Assembly: GCA_016208975.1 (NCBI GenBank)
Contig: JACQXA010000004.1
Coordinates: forward strand, 428,501 to 492,500
DNA length: 64,000 nucleotides
Direction of reading: 5' to 3'
From: Nitrospinota bacterium
Lineage (GTDB): Bacteria > Nitrospinota_A > UBA7883 > JACRLM01
Shown: piece after piece, positions 26,618 to 34,480 of the stretch
Layout: the number at the start of each line of letters is the position of its first letter
Numbering within the stretch: position 1 is the stretch's first letter
The notes under the pieces: model-generated
The model's database searches: none
What the model was told of the DNA's origin: nothing
Seen by the model: only the letters and a program-made list of their open reading frames with translations
Program-made: the position numbers and the translations under genes

Positions 26618-26632
26618 TTTTTCCATTTCCGC

Positions 26633-27631
26633 ATGAGCGCAAAAGTGGAAATCAAATTTCCGGAGAAGGAGATAATTGACCTTTATCTGGATCGAATGCT
26701 GGCGGAGAAAAGCGCATCCTCCCATACGTTGCGTGCATACTCCCTAGATCTCCGCCAGTTTTTCGATTTTCTCCGGAAACGGGGCGCCTGGAGCGACAAC
26801 TCGGATGTTAAAACGTTTATTGCCATAGACTGCCCCGGCATACGGGCTTTCGTTGGGGCCCTGCATGCGCGGGGCCTGGCGCCCTCCGCCATTGAGCGGA
26901 AGATTTCCACTTTGCGTTCCTTTTTTTATTACCTTATGCTCATCGGCCTCATCCAGGCCAACCCGGCGCGTTCTGTTCCCCTCCCATCCAAGCCCAAAAC
27001 CACCCCGGGCTTATTGACACCAGACGAAGCTTTCCTGCTAGTACAGGCGCCCGAAGGAGACGATTTCGCCGCCGTGCGCGACAAGGCCATCCTTGAGATG
27101 TTTTACGCCACCGGCCTGCGGGCCTCGGAGCTTGCCTCTTTGTCCATATCCTCCCTGGACATGGGGCGGTGTTTCGTGACCGTGATGGGCAAGGGGATGA
27201 AAGAGCGCATCACGCCCTTCGGCGGCAAGGCGGCCCAGGCCTTGCGCGAATGGCTGATGATAGCCACGCCCAAAGGCCCCGACGGTTTGGGGACTCCCCT
27301 GTTCTTAAACCAGCGCGGGGAGCGGCTGACCGTGCGTTCCATCCACGCGATCGTTAAGAAATGGGGCAGGAAAAGCGGGCTGGACCGGCCCGTGGCGCCC
27401 CACAGGCTCCGCCACAGTTTCGCAACCCATCTTTTGGATGGCGGGGCGGACCTGCGGCTTATCCAGGAAATGCTGGGCCATTCCAGCCTTTCCACCACCC
27501 AGAAGTACACACACGTAAGCCTGACCCAGCTTATGAAAGTTTACGACAGCGCCCATCCAAGGGCCCTTATCCAACGAAACCCTCGCGATGACAGACGTGT
27601 CAGGAAGGAAGAATCCCATGAACAACCTTAA
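26633..27631 (+). CDS. xerC: Tyrosine recombinase XerC/XerD
   Basis: 332 residues. N-terminal SAM-like core-binding domain (about 10-110) and catalytic domain with the complete set R163, K187, H257-x-x-R260, H283 and nucleophile Y292 (LGHSSLSTTQKYTHVS). It should resolve chromosome dimers at dif. The tail after DSAHPRA extends about 25 residues beyond the usual XerC end and overlaps the next gene by 14 bp. XerC and XerD cannot be separated from sequence alone. ATG 26633 sits just after the sigma-54-like promoter. Confidence 0.88.
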   Translation: MSAKVEIKFPEKEIIDLYLDRMLAEKSASSHTLRAYSLDLRQFFDFLRKRGAWSDNSDVKTFIAIDCPGIRAFVGALHARGLAPSAIERKISTLRSFFYYLMLIGLIQANPARSVPLPSKPKTTPGLLTPDEAFLLVQAPEGDDFAAVRDKAILEMFYATGLRASELASLSISSLDMGRCFVTVMGKGMKERITPFGGKAAQALREWLMIATPKGPDGLGTPLFLNQRGERLTVRSIHAIVKKWGRKSGLDRPVAPHRLRHSFATHLLDGGADLRLIQEMLGHSSLSTTQKYTHVSLTQLMKVYDSAHPRALIQRNPRDDRRVRKEESHEQP

Positions 27632-28019
27632 ACGCAAGATCACCCTGGACAGGTTCATGTCCTATCCCAGCCAGGTGGTGAGCCTGGCCAACCGGCGCGG
27701 GCTGGAAGTTGTGGTGTACGACTCCACCGGGCCAATCGCCCGCATCATGCCCTGCAGAAAAAACTCCATGGTGGCCATAACAAACCTCCGCAAAGAACCC
27801 GCCGAGGCGGTGGAAGCGGCGGTGTCGCAGGAGATAGGCTATCTAAGCGAGGTGACTTCCGAACAGCTGGACACTGGCGGCGTGTGGCGGCTGGACGATT
27901 ACCTGAAAAAAGACATGGAGCGCCCGGCGTGGGTCTCCAGGCTTTCCAGGCTTTCCGTGTCCGGCCTTTTGAAAAAAGTGAAGGTTTTGGACTTCATTCC
28001 CAGCTCTGTCCGGGCGTAA
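27618..28019 (+). CDS. Unrecognised small protein between xerC and argB
   Basis: 133 residues from ATG 27618, which has AGGAAGGAAG nine bases upstream and overlaps xerC by 14 bp. The N-terminal half (LDRFMSYPSQVVSLANRRGLE, VVVYDSTGPIARIMP) resembles the strand pattern of Phd/YefM antitoxins, but the match is weak; the C-terminal half is charged and helical, ending in a hydrophobic VKVLDFIP. No signal peptide. Composition matches the flanking genes. Function not assigned. Confidence 0.55.
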   Translation: MNNLKRKITLDRFMSYPSQVVSLANRRGLEVVVYDSTGPIARIMPCRKNSMVAITNLRKEPAEAVEAAVSQEIGYLSEVTSEQLDTGGVWRLDDYLKKDMERPAWVSRLSRLSVSGLLKKVKVLDFIPSSVRA

Positions 28020-28030
28020 AATAGCCCTCC

Positions 28031-28933
28031 ATGGAGAGAGCTAAAGAATTAGGGGATTTAGTCCGCAAGGCCGAGGTGCTGGCCGAGGCCCTGCCTTACA
28101 TGCAGAAGTTCCGGGGCAAGACCATCGTTATAAAGTACGGTGGCGCCGCCATGGTGCAGGAGGACTTGAAAAAGGTCTTCGCCAGGGACGTGATACTGCT
28201 AAAACACATCGGCATAAACCCCGTGGTTGTCCACGGGGGCGGCCCGCAGATTGGCGATTTCCTCAAACGGCTGAACATACCCACCCAGTTTATCCAGGGC
28301 ATGCGCGTTACCGACGAGGCCACGGTGGACGTGGTGGAGATGGTACTGGTGGGCAAGGTGAACAAGGAGATAGTCTCCCTCATCAACGGCGCCGGTGGCC
28401 GGGCCGTGGGCCTTTCGGGAAAAGACGGCAACCTTATCCGCGCCGAAAAGCTATATGTGGAGAAGGCCGGGCCCGAGGTGGACAGGCCGGAAATAATAGA
28501 CGTGGGGCTGGTGGGCAAAGTGACCGATGTGGACGCCACCGTTCTACGCGCTCTGGAAAACGCCGGGTTCATCCCAGTAATAGCCCCGGTGGGTTTCGGT
28601 GAAAACGGCGAAACTTACAATATCAACGCCGATTATGTGGCGGGGGCCGTGGCCGGAGCCCTGCGGGCAGACAAGGTGGTATTGCTTACAGACTCCTCCG
28701 GCGTGCTGGACGGCGACAAGAACCTTATTTCCGCCATAACGGAATCCGAAGCGAAAACGCTCATCGAAACCGGCGTAATCTCCGGCGGCATGTTACCTAA
28801 GGTGGACGCCTGTTTTTCCGCCCTGGACGCGGGCGTTCACAAAGCCCACATCATAGACGGCCGGGTGAAACACTCATCTTTGCTGGAGATTTTCACGGAT
28901 ACTGGAGTGGGGACGGAGATTAGGCGGGGGTAG
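28031..28933 (+). CDS. argB: Acetylglutamate kinase
   Basis: 300 residues, amino-acid kinase fold: [50 protein letters not shown] and [11 protein letters not shown]. Second step of arginine synthesis, phosphorylating N-acetylglutamate. The N-terminal helix before the kinase core is typical of the hexameric, arginine-inhibited form. It lies 11 bp after the small unknown gene. Confidence 0.95.
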   Translation: MERAKELGDLVRKAEVLAEALPYMQKFRGKTIVIKYGGAAMVQEDLKKVFARDVILLKHIGINPVVVHGGGPQIGDFLKRLNIPTQFIQGMRVTDEATVDVVEMVLVGKVNKEIVSLINGAGGRAVGLSGKDGNLIRAEKLYVEKAGPEVDRPEIIDVGLVGKVTDVDATVLRALENAGFIPVIAPVGFGENGETYNINADYVAGAVAGALRADKVVLLTDSSGVLDGDKNLISAITESEAKTLIETGVISGGMLPKVDACFSALDAGVHKAHIIDGRVKHSSLLEIFTDTGVGTEIRRG

Positions 28934-28971
28934 GGGGTTTTCTTCGCGGTTTATCCCTTAGCTAAGCTTCG

Positions 28972-28990
28972 CCGGGGTCGCCGACCCCGG
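28972..28990 (+). terminator. GC-rich hairpin after argB
   Basis: CCGGGGTC-GCC-GACCCCGG followed by TTTAT, 39 bp after the argB stop. It may act as a terminator, but the same stem recurs several times to 30.0 kb (29165, 29903, variant at 29984), so it is also a member of a REP-like family. Confidence 0.5.
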
Positions 28991-29044
28991 TTTATCACCA
29001 CACATCAAGGCAACTACATGAGGTTGCCCTTACGCTAATAATCC

Positions 29045-29232
29045 GTGGTTTTGTAGTGGCGCCGCTTGCCGCGCCCTTGGGCAGGGCAAGTCCTGCCCCT
29101 GCCGCGGGAATCATCCATCATGGTTTGTGGCTCGGCAAACTCGCCATGACAATTTCCCGCTCCGCCGGGGTCGCTGACCCCGGGCATACACGCTTCTGAT
29201 TCTCTCGCGCATCTGCCACCCTCCCCTTTCCC
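29045..29232. repeat. 188-bp direct repeat, copy 1
   Basis: Matches 29783-29970 with two substitutions in 188 positions (offset 738). It contains GGGCAGG/CCTGCCC and CCGGGGTC/GACCCCGG stem-loops. The 3' end of the BrnA gene runs into it. No reading frame of its own looks coding. Confidence 0.9.
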
Positions 29233-29464
29233 ATCCCTCTTTCACTGCCTCTTTCACTATTTCCTGAATTGGCCGCTGGTCTTGCTGGATGTAATTCCGC
29301 AAAGCCTGATTAATGGCTGTTTGATAGCCGACCGCATCGCTTTCCGCTTTTTCCTTGAACCATTCAAGGGTAGAGTTGTCCACCCAAATGGTGATCCTGG
29401 TTTTTCCGGCGTTAGGAACAACCGGGCCGCGTTTCCCTTTGCTGAAGTCATAATCCTTTTTCAT
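29111..29464 (-). CDS. brnA: BrnA-like antitoxin with a repeat-encoded C-terminal tail
   Basis: 117 residues. The body is a ribbon-helix-helix antitoxin: KTRITIWVDNSTLEWFKEKA and YQTAINQALRNYIQ, as in BrnA. From about residue 78 onward the protein is encoded inside the 188-bp repeat and gives an arginine-rich, family-unlike tail (MRERIRSVYARGQ). ATG 29464 has AAAGG seven bases upstream and overlaps brnT by 17 bp. It should neutralise BrnT and repress the operon. Confidence 0.8.
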   Translation of the reverse strand: MKKDYDFSKGKRGPVVPNAGKTRITIWVDNSTLEWFKEKAESDAVGYQTAINQALRNYIQQDQRPIQEIVKEAVKEGWERGGWQMRERIRSVYARGQRPRRSGKLSWRVCRATNHDG

Positions 29465-29720
29465 AATCACGCCTTTCTTTATGGGTCGCTTTGCGGGCCG
29501 AAATCAGCCGTATTTCATCATCGCCAGTTATCGAAAAAACAACTACGATCAATCCGCCTGTCATATCGCTACCAAGTGAAACGAATCTCTGTTCACTATG
29601 TCTTTGGTCTTCAATGGTAAGGGCCATGGGATCATCAAGAACTGTGGCGGCCATCGAAAACTTCACCCCATGCTTTTTCTCATTCAAGGCCGCCTTGACC
29701 GGATCCCATACGATTCTCAT
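29448..29720 (-). CDS. brnT: BrnT-like ribonuclease toxin
   Basis: 90 residues, full family length. MRIVWDPVKAALNEKKHGV, FSMAATVLDDP, RFVSLG, VVVFSITGDDEIRLISARKATHKERRDYE are the BrnT landmarks, including the catalytic R-x-I-S-A-R-x-A-x-x-x-E core of this RelE-fold RNase. First gene of the module; upstream DNA up to 29782 is AT-rich and could hold its promoter. Confidence 0.85.
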   Translation of the reverse strand: MRIVWDPVKAALNEKKHGVKFSMAATVLDDPMALTIEDQRHSEQRFVSLGSDMTGGLIVVVFSITGDDEIRLISARKATHKERRDYEKGL

Positions 29721-29782
29721 GCGATTATTATATGTATATTATATGCATACCGCAACACCAAGAGTCCATATTGATGGAATTA

Positions 29783-29970
29783 GTGGTTTTGTAGTGGCTC
29801 CGCTTGCCGCGCCCTTGGGCAGGGCAAGCCCTGCCCCTGCCGCGGGAATCATCCATCATGGTTTGTGGCTCGGCAAACTCGCCATGACAATTTCCCGCTC
29901 CGCCGGGGTCGCTGACCCCGGGCATACACGCTTCTGATTCTCTCGCGCATCTGCCACCCTCCCCTTTCCC
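29783..29970. repeat. 188-bp direct repeat, copy 2
   Basis: Second copy, upstream of brnT. With copy 1 it brackets the BrnTA module (29233-29782). The region 29721-30146 holds this repeat, further hairpins and no credible gene; a 138-codon open frame across it is a by-product of the repeat. Confidence 0.9.
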
Positions 29971-29983
29971 GGAAGCAGAAGAA

Positions 29984-30002
29984 CCGTGGTCAGCGACCAC
30001 GG
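29984..30002. repeat. REP-like hairpin variant
   Basis: CCGTGGTC-AGC-GACCACGG, same architecture as the CCGGGGTC/GACCCCGG stems at 28972, 29165 and 29903 but with compensating base changes in both arms, which suggests the stem itself is conserved. Confidence 0.55.
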
Positions 30003-30146
30003 GGAAGCAGATGGGGGGGCTACCACGGGAAACGTAAATGATGTGGCATAAAGCGCGCATCCACCCCCACCCCTTCACGCAGTACGCCGGGATTATCCAA
30101 AACCCCGGCGTATAAAATCGCGCAATGTAACCGGTTACCGGCAATA

Positions 30147-30521
30147 TCAGGGCGCTTTGATCTCCGCGGACTCCATGCTCTCCCCATCGGAACCAACGGC
30201 TGTCACCACGAAATAGTAGCTCTTGCCGCCTCCGGCCTTGGGATGGTTAAAAGATGGGCCGGATGCTGTATGGGTCATGGCGTCTGGAAGGTTTTTGTAA
30301 CCCTTCATTGTCACCCCGGGAGCGGAGGCCATATATATGTTGTAAGACTTGGCCCCGTCCACGGCTTTCCATGAAAGGGTTATGAATATCATCCCGGTGT
30401 CGGCTTTCAACCCATCGGGGGCTTTCAGCATGCTTTCGCCTGCCAATGCGGAAGCAGGGTCAAGGACAGATAGCGCCAGGAAACCGGCCAGCGCCATAAG
30501 CGCCAGTCTTAACCTTTTCAT
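30147..30521 (-). CDS. Secreted fibronectin type III-like domain protein
   Basis: 124 residues. Signal peptide (MKRLRLALMALAGFLALSVL, ending near ASALAG) followed by a single FnIII-like beta sandwich: LKADTGMIFITLSWKAVDG, KSYNIYMAS, SYYFVVTAVGSDGESMES. ATG 30521 has AAGGAGG six bases upstream. The protein is probably periplasmic or surface exposed; binding partner unknown. It is the last minus-strand gene before the repeat region. Confidence 0.75.
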   Translation of the reverse strand: MKRLRLALMALAGFLALSVLDPASALAGESMLKAPDGLKADTGMIFITLSWKAVDGAKSYNIYMASAPGVTMKGYKNLPDAMTHTASGPSFNHPKAGGGKSYYFVVTAVGSDGESMESAEIKAP

Positions 30522-30676
30522 TTTCAACCTCCTTCAAGGATGAAAGATGATTATTAGCCCCTATCGGGGCCGGTTCTTTTCTGTGCCTAATATTGTTCCC
30601 GGAAAGCCAAAAAGCAAGATTTTATATGCATCTTCTAAATTTTCGATGTACTGCGGCACAGGTTGTTAAGAATACA

Positions 30677-30690
30677 GGGTCGGGCGACCC
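30677..30690. terminator. GGGTC/GACCC hairpin between the FnIII-like and flippase-like genes
   Basis: GGGTC-GGGC-GACCC, downstream (minus strand) of the flippase-like gene. It lacks a clear T-run, so termination is uncertain; it resembles the REP-like stems at 28.9-30.0 kb. Confidence 0.35.
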
Positions 30691-30723
30691 CGGGGAAGCG
30701 TTAAGCGCGCTAGGGATTTTCAA

Positions 30724-31728
30724 TCATGGCGCGGTTTCGCCAGGAACGGGTTTGGTGGTCCCTTTCTTCCAGTACACCAGCCCGCCGAGCATGACAAAGG
30801 TAAGGTCCATGGCGAAGCTCAAAACGCCAAGGCTTAAGGCCTGACCCGCGTCCAGCCCGGCATAGGTGAAGAAAAACACATACCCCCCCTCGCGCACACC
30901 GATGCCGGATATGGATACGGGAATCATCATCAACGCGGCTATTACAGGCACGAACACGCAGAAAGCCACGAAATCCACGTTGAATCCCAGGGCCAGCGAG
31001 GTCATGTAAACGCAGATGATACGGTTCATCTGCAAAGCCGCCGCGCCGGACAGGGCCATATACATAGCCGGGCCGGGTTTCATATAAGAGATGAACGCCG
31101 AGTGCAGTTTTAATAGTTTCGCTTTCAGCCCGTCGCGCCCGAACCAGTCCAACACAACAGCGCCAGCGCGGGTCATGGGGGTGGAGAAGAAAAACCCCGC
31201 CACGAAAAGCGCCGCCAGCGCCGTTACGGCCATGGTGGTCAGCTCTATCACCGGGGCGTCGGGCAGTCTGCCCGGGAACAGGGCCGCCGCAGTGGCCGCG
31301 ATGCCGAACAGCATGATGTACCCCACCCCGCGAAACACCACCAGCGACGAAAGCGCCTCCGCAGTGTTCGAGATATACCGGGAAAGGCTAACCACCTTCA
31401 CCACATCCGACCCCATTGACGATGGCATCACGAACCCGATGAAGTTGGACACCAGCAGTATGTCCAGCACCGGTTTGAAAGGCAGGTTGAACCCTTTTGT
31501 GGACAACATCGCCCGCCATGAGAACGCCACCACCATCTGCTCCATATATATCAACGCCAGCACCCCCGCCAGCCACAATGGATTGGCCGTAACGATGGCT
31601 TTCAAGAAAGCTGGAATGTCCACCTGGGTGAGGATGAGGGTGATTATCCCGCCGGAAACTATCAACTTGAGCAACCATGTTTTGCTCTTCTTCTCCGGTG
31701 GCTGGCGGGGCGCGTTATTGTCCATCAT
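30724..31728 (-). CDS. Flippase-like membrane protein (LPG synthase TM/UPF0104 family)
   Basis: 334 residues, about eight membrane helices. Family landmarks: SWRAMLSTKG, NFIGFVMPSSMGSDVVKV, ALSSLVVFRGVGY and PVSISGIGVREGGYVFFF. This family (AglD/MprF-TM-like) flips or handles lipid-linked substrates; the substrate is unknown. ATG at 31728 or 31725; ribosome site weak. Confidence 0.8.
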   Translation of the reverse strand: MMDNNAPRQPPEKKSKTWLLKLIVSGGIITLILTQVDIPAFLKAIVTANPLWLAGVLALIYMEQMVVAFSWRAMLSTKGFNLPFKPVLDILLVSNFIGFVMPSSMGSDVVKVVSLSRYISNTAEALSSLVVFRGVGYIMLFGIAATAAALFPGRLPDAPVIELTTMAVTALAALFVAGFFFSTPMTRAGAVVLDWFGRDGLKAKLLKLHSAFISYMKPGPAMYMALSGAAALQMNRIICVYMTSLALGFNVDFVAFCVFVPVIAALMMIPVSISGIGVREGGYVFFFTYAGLDAGQALSLGVLSFAMDLTFVMLGGLVYWKKGTTKPVPGETAP

Positions 31729-31838
31729 CAATCCAAAAGGTCAGGTGAAGTTGCTTTGCGAAAAGGGGGATTGTACGCCAGCGGGTTAACACAAGGCAAT
31801 CGGGCCCACAATTTTTTCCGGCTTGGGACGGCCGCCTA

Positions 31839-31867
31839 TTGACGGATGTTAACTACTGGTTTACAGT
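31839..31867 (+). promoter_or_regulatory. Candidate promoter of higBA
   Basis: TTGACG at 31839-31844, 17-bp spacer and TACAGT at 31862-31867. The predicted start of transcription is adjacent to the GTG at 31875, giving a leaderless higB message. The TTG in the -35 box could be mistaken for a start codon. Confidence 0.5.
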
Positions 31868-31874
31868 ATTAAAG

Positions 31875-32153
31875 GTGATAATTACGATACGTCATAAGGG
31901 GCTTGATGCCTTTTACCACAAGGGGATAACGAAAGGGCTTCCCCAGAAGCTCGTCAAACGCATCGCTATCATATTGCCGGTTTTGGACGTGGCGGAGGAC
32001 CATGGAGATTTGGACATTCCAGGTCTGGGTCTTCACCAGTTGAAAGGTGGAATGAGAGGCTATTGGGCCGTGTCCGTATCGGGTAATTGGCGTTTTGTTT
32101 TCAGGTTCAGGAACAAGGCCATATATGACCTGGACCTGGTTGACTATCATTGA
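31875..32153 (+). CDS. higB: HigB/RelE-type mRNA interferase toxin
   Basis: 92 residues from GTG 31875 (VIITIRHKGLDAFY). Landmarks: HKGL, a helix with LVKRIAIILPVLD, IPGLGLHQLKGGMRGYWAVSVSGNWRFVFRF and a final DLVDYH; the W-x-V-S-V-x-x-N-W-R core is the HigB active-site strand. It should cleave mRNA on the ribosome. A TTG at 31839 would add 12 residues but coincides with the -35 box, so the shorter start is preferred. Confidence 0.85.
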   Translation: MIITIRHKGLDAFYHKGITKGLPQKLVKRIAIILPVLDVAEDHGDLDIPGLGLHQLKGGMRGYWAVSVSGNWRFVFRFRNKAIYDLDLVDYH

Positions 32154-32166
32154 TGGAGATTAAGCT

Positions 32167-32451
32167 ATGCCCATTAAAAACCCGCCCCATCCAGGCGAAA
32201 CTATAAGGGAGCTATGCCTGAAGCCGCTCAAATTGTCCGTGACAGCGGCGGCGGCGGCCCTTGGTATAAGCCGTGTGTCTCTTTCCGAGCTGTTGAATGG
32301 CAAGAATGGCGTTTCACCCGAGATGGCCTACCGGCTGTCCAAGGCATTCGGTTCCACTCCGGAATTCTGGCTGAGGTTGCAAATGGGCTACGACCTCGCC
32401 CAAGTAAAGAAGTCAGCCTCAAAGTTCAAAATCAAGCGCATAGCCGCCTGA
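32167..32451 (+). CDS. higA: HigA-type XRE antitoxin
   Basis: 94 residues. [21 protein letters not shown] and the HTH ([37 protein letters not shown]) are the HigA/VapI signature, followed by [14 protein letters not shown]. It neutralises HigB and represses the operon; 13 bp after higB. Confidence 0.92.
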   Translation: MPIKNPPHPGETIRELCLKPLKLSVTAAAAALGISRVSLSELLNGKNGVSPEMAYRLSKAFGSTPEFWLRLQMGYDLAQVKKSASKFKIKRIAA

Positions 32452-32550
32452 TTGCCGGACAGGATTATTCGCGTTCCGGGAAGCCCCTGTCACGCCCCAA
32501 AATTTCCCGGTGACAAATTGCCGGATTGCCGCTATCATTTCTCTTTTGCT

Positions 32551-32625
32551 GGGCGGTTAACTCAGCGGGAGAGTGCCACCTTCACACGGTGGAAGCCGCA
32601 GGTTCAATCCCTGCACCGCCCACCA
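32551..32625 (+). tRNA. tRNA-Val (CAC)
   Basis: Full cloverleaf: acceptor GGGCGGT pairs with ACCGCCC (32615-32621), D-arm ACTC/GAGT, anticodon stem CCACC/GGTGG with loop TTCACAC giving anticodon CAC at 32583-32585, T-arm with GGTTCAATCC, discriminator A and encoded CCA to 32625. It reads GUG codons. Confidence 0.95.
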
Positions 32626-32777
32626 TTTCAATCTACATCCCGGCATTTTTCAGAATCATCACCTTGAAATACCACGATTTTTCAAAGCCCGCTTCCACTT
32701 GAAGGCTCAATTTTTCGCCAAAAGCGAAGCGTGGCGCGTTAATATAGCTGGATTCATTCTTAACATTTTTTGGCGCC

Positions 32778-33983
32778 GTGAAAAAGAACAGCAAATTTAA
32801 TTTCGCCCCCGGGGAGCGCAAGGCCATAGCTGGCCTATCGTCTGTAATCAGCCTCCGTATGCTGGGGCTTTCTTTCATGATACCCGTGTTTTCGGTTTAC
32901 GCCACAAACCTGCCGGGCGCCACAACGCTTTTGGCTGGCGTGGCGTTCGGCATATATGGGCTGACCCAGGCCTTTTTGCAGATTCCGTTCGGCTTCATGT
33001 CCGACAAATACGGCAGACGCCCAGTAGTGGCGGGTGGCCTTTTCGTGTTCGGAGTAGGTAGCGTTATAGCCGCGATAACCACCAACATTTACATACTTAT
33101 CGCCGCCAGGTTCCTGCAAGGGGCCGGGGCTGTGGCATCGGCATGTTTCGCGTGGATAGCCGACCTTACCGAGGAGTCCCGCAGGAACACGGCCATGGGT
33201 TTCATGGGCATGTCTGTGGGCATGGGCGTGGTTGGGGGCATGGTGCTGGGGCCGATATTGGCCGCCTGGTGGGGAGTGCCTTTCCTTTTCTGGCTTTCGG
33301 CCATTCTCTCGGCGGTGGCCATAACCATAACGCTGGGCTTTTTAAAAGAGCCTCCGGTGAACCAGCCCCATGTGAGCGCCGATTTCGAGCTTAACGCCAA
33401 ATCCACCCTGTCCCACGCCCTTACGCCAGACCTTATCAAGCTGGACCTGGTGGGGTTTCTGGTTAACTCCACCATGATCGCCACCAACTTTTATGTGCCG
33501 CTGAAACTCAAGGAGACCCTTTCCATGGGCCAGTTGTGGAAAGTTTACCTGCCCCTGACAGTGCTGGGCGGGCTCACCATGATGTTCTCCTCCATGCGGG
33601 CGGACAAGGGCGACCCCAAAAAGATCATAATCACCGCACTCATAACCCTAACGGCCGGTTTTCTTGTGATGTCTTCATCGCAAGGGTTCTGGGTGGTGGT
33701 GGCGGGGTTCGCCCTGTTTTTCGCAGGCTTCTCGGTGCTGGAGGCCACGCTTCCGGCGGCGGTGTCCAAGCTTGCCAACCCGGCCCATCGCGGGTCCATC
33801 ATTGGCGTATATAACCTGAGCCAGTTCTTTGGCGTGTTCATAGGCGGAGCCCTGGCGGGATTGTTAAGCTCGGCCCATAGCGGGGCGCTGTTCCTGATAA
33901 TGGCCGGGGCGGCGGCCTCGGCGGCCATATTGGTGGGGGCGGCAAAGGGTGTGCGCCCGGTGGCCCCGGAAATGGTCGCCTGA
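32778..33983 (+). CDS. MFS transporter (YajR/drug-efflux-like)
   Basis: 401 residues, about 12 membrane helices. The MFS motif between TM2 and TM3 reads GFMSDKYGRRPV; RFLQGAGAVASACFAW is motif B/C-like, and ADLTEESRRNTAMGFMG follows. Start is GTG 32778. Proton-coupled efflux is the family role; substrate unknown. Lies 152 bp after the tRNA, with no obvious partner gene. Confidence 0.85.
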   Translation: MKKNSKFNFAPGERKAIAGLSSVISLRMLGLSFMIPVFSVYATNLPGATTLLAGVAFGIYGLTQAFLQIPFGFMSDKYGRRPVVAGGLFVFGVGSVIAAITTNIYILIAARFLQGAGAVASACFAWIADLTEESRRNTAMGFMGMSVGMGVVGGMVLGPILAAWWGVPFLFWLSAILSAVAITITLGFLKEPPVNQPHVSADFELNAKSTLSHALTPDLIKLDLVGFLVNSTMIATNFYVPLKLKETLSMGQLWKVYLPLTVLGGLTMMFSSMRADKGDPKKIIITALITLTAGFLVMSSSQGFWVVVAGFALFFAGFSVLEATLPAAVSKLANPAHRGSIIGVYNLSQFFGVFIGGALAGLLSSAHSGALFLIMAGAAASAAILVGAAKGVRPVAPEMVA

Positions 33984-34015
33984 AAGCCGGATGATTGTCC
34001 CCCGGGCGGGGCTCC

Positions 34016-34480
34016 ATGAAAAAGCGGAGAAACGCAAAACTGGTTAGCCGCATAATGGCCTCGGTGAAAAGCGCCGGAACCAGGCCCGAAATAATCCTAA
34101 GAAAAGGTGTTTGGGCAAAAGGTTTGAGATACAGGCTTCACGATTCGCGCCTGCCCGGCAAGCCGGACATGGTTTTCACCTCGGCCAGGCTGGCCGTTTT
34201 CGTGGATGGGGATTTCTGGCATGGCAACCAGTGGAGGCTGAGAGGCTTTAATAGCCTGGAGGAGCAGTTGAAAGGCCTTCGCAACAAACCGTACTGGGAG
34301 CGCAAGATTAAAAGAAACATGGAGCGGGACCGCCAGGTAAACCATGCCCTCCGCCGGGGGGGCTGGCGCGTGGTGCGGATATGGGAAAGCCAGATAACAA
34401 AACAGCCGGACAGGGCCATTAACCGGATATTTAACGCTGTTTCCCGTTGGAAGCCGCAACTCATCGTTCAGCCTAAATGA
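34016..34480 (+). CDS. vsr: Very-short-patch mismatch endonuclease Vsr
   Basis: 154 residues. N-terminal zinc/DNA-binding segment (SRIMASVKSAGTRPEIILRKGVWAKGLRYRLH), catalytic PGKPDMVFTSARLAVFVDGDFWHG with D and the H-G pair, then NKPYWERKIKRNMERDRQ and WRVVRIWES. Vsr nicks 5' of T in T:G mismatches formed when 5-methylcytosine deaminates. ATG 34016 has GGGG upstream; a TTG at 33995 is less likely. The stop overlaps the dcm start by ATGA. Confidence 0.93.
   Translation: MKKRRNAKLVSRIMASVKSAGTRPEIILRKGVWAKGLRYRLHDSRLPGKPDMVFTSARLAVFVDGDFWHGNQWRLRGFNSLEEQLKGLRNKPYWERKIKRNMERDRQVNHALRRGGWRVVRIWESQITKQPDRAINRIFNAVSRWKPQLIVQPK

Larger units (their letters stand above)
26155..26632 (+). other. 478-bp AT-rich intergenic region between mraZ and xerC
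   Basis: No convincing gene on either strand. The left part (26155-26300) is strongly AT-rich with long A/T runs, unlike the GC-rich flanks. The right part contains a 21-bp palindrome (26537-26557) and a sigma-54-like promoter (26602-26617). No tRNA, CRISPR or DnaA-box cluster was seen. Confidence 0.6.

Noticed and set aside
26155..26632. dif site next to xerC
   Set aside because: No 28-bp sequence with recognisable XerC/XerD half-sites was found by eye.
29728..30144. 138-codon minus frame across repeat copy 2
   Set aside because: It runs through the repeat and hairpins, has low-complexity residues and no family pattern.
28934..30146. CRISPR array
   Set aside because: Only two long copies 738 bp apart with a TA module between them; not short repeats with regular spacers.
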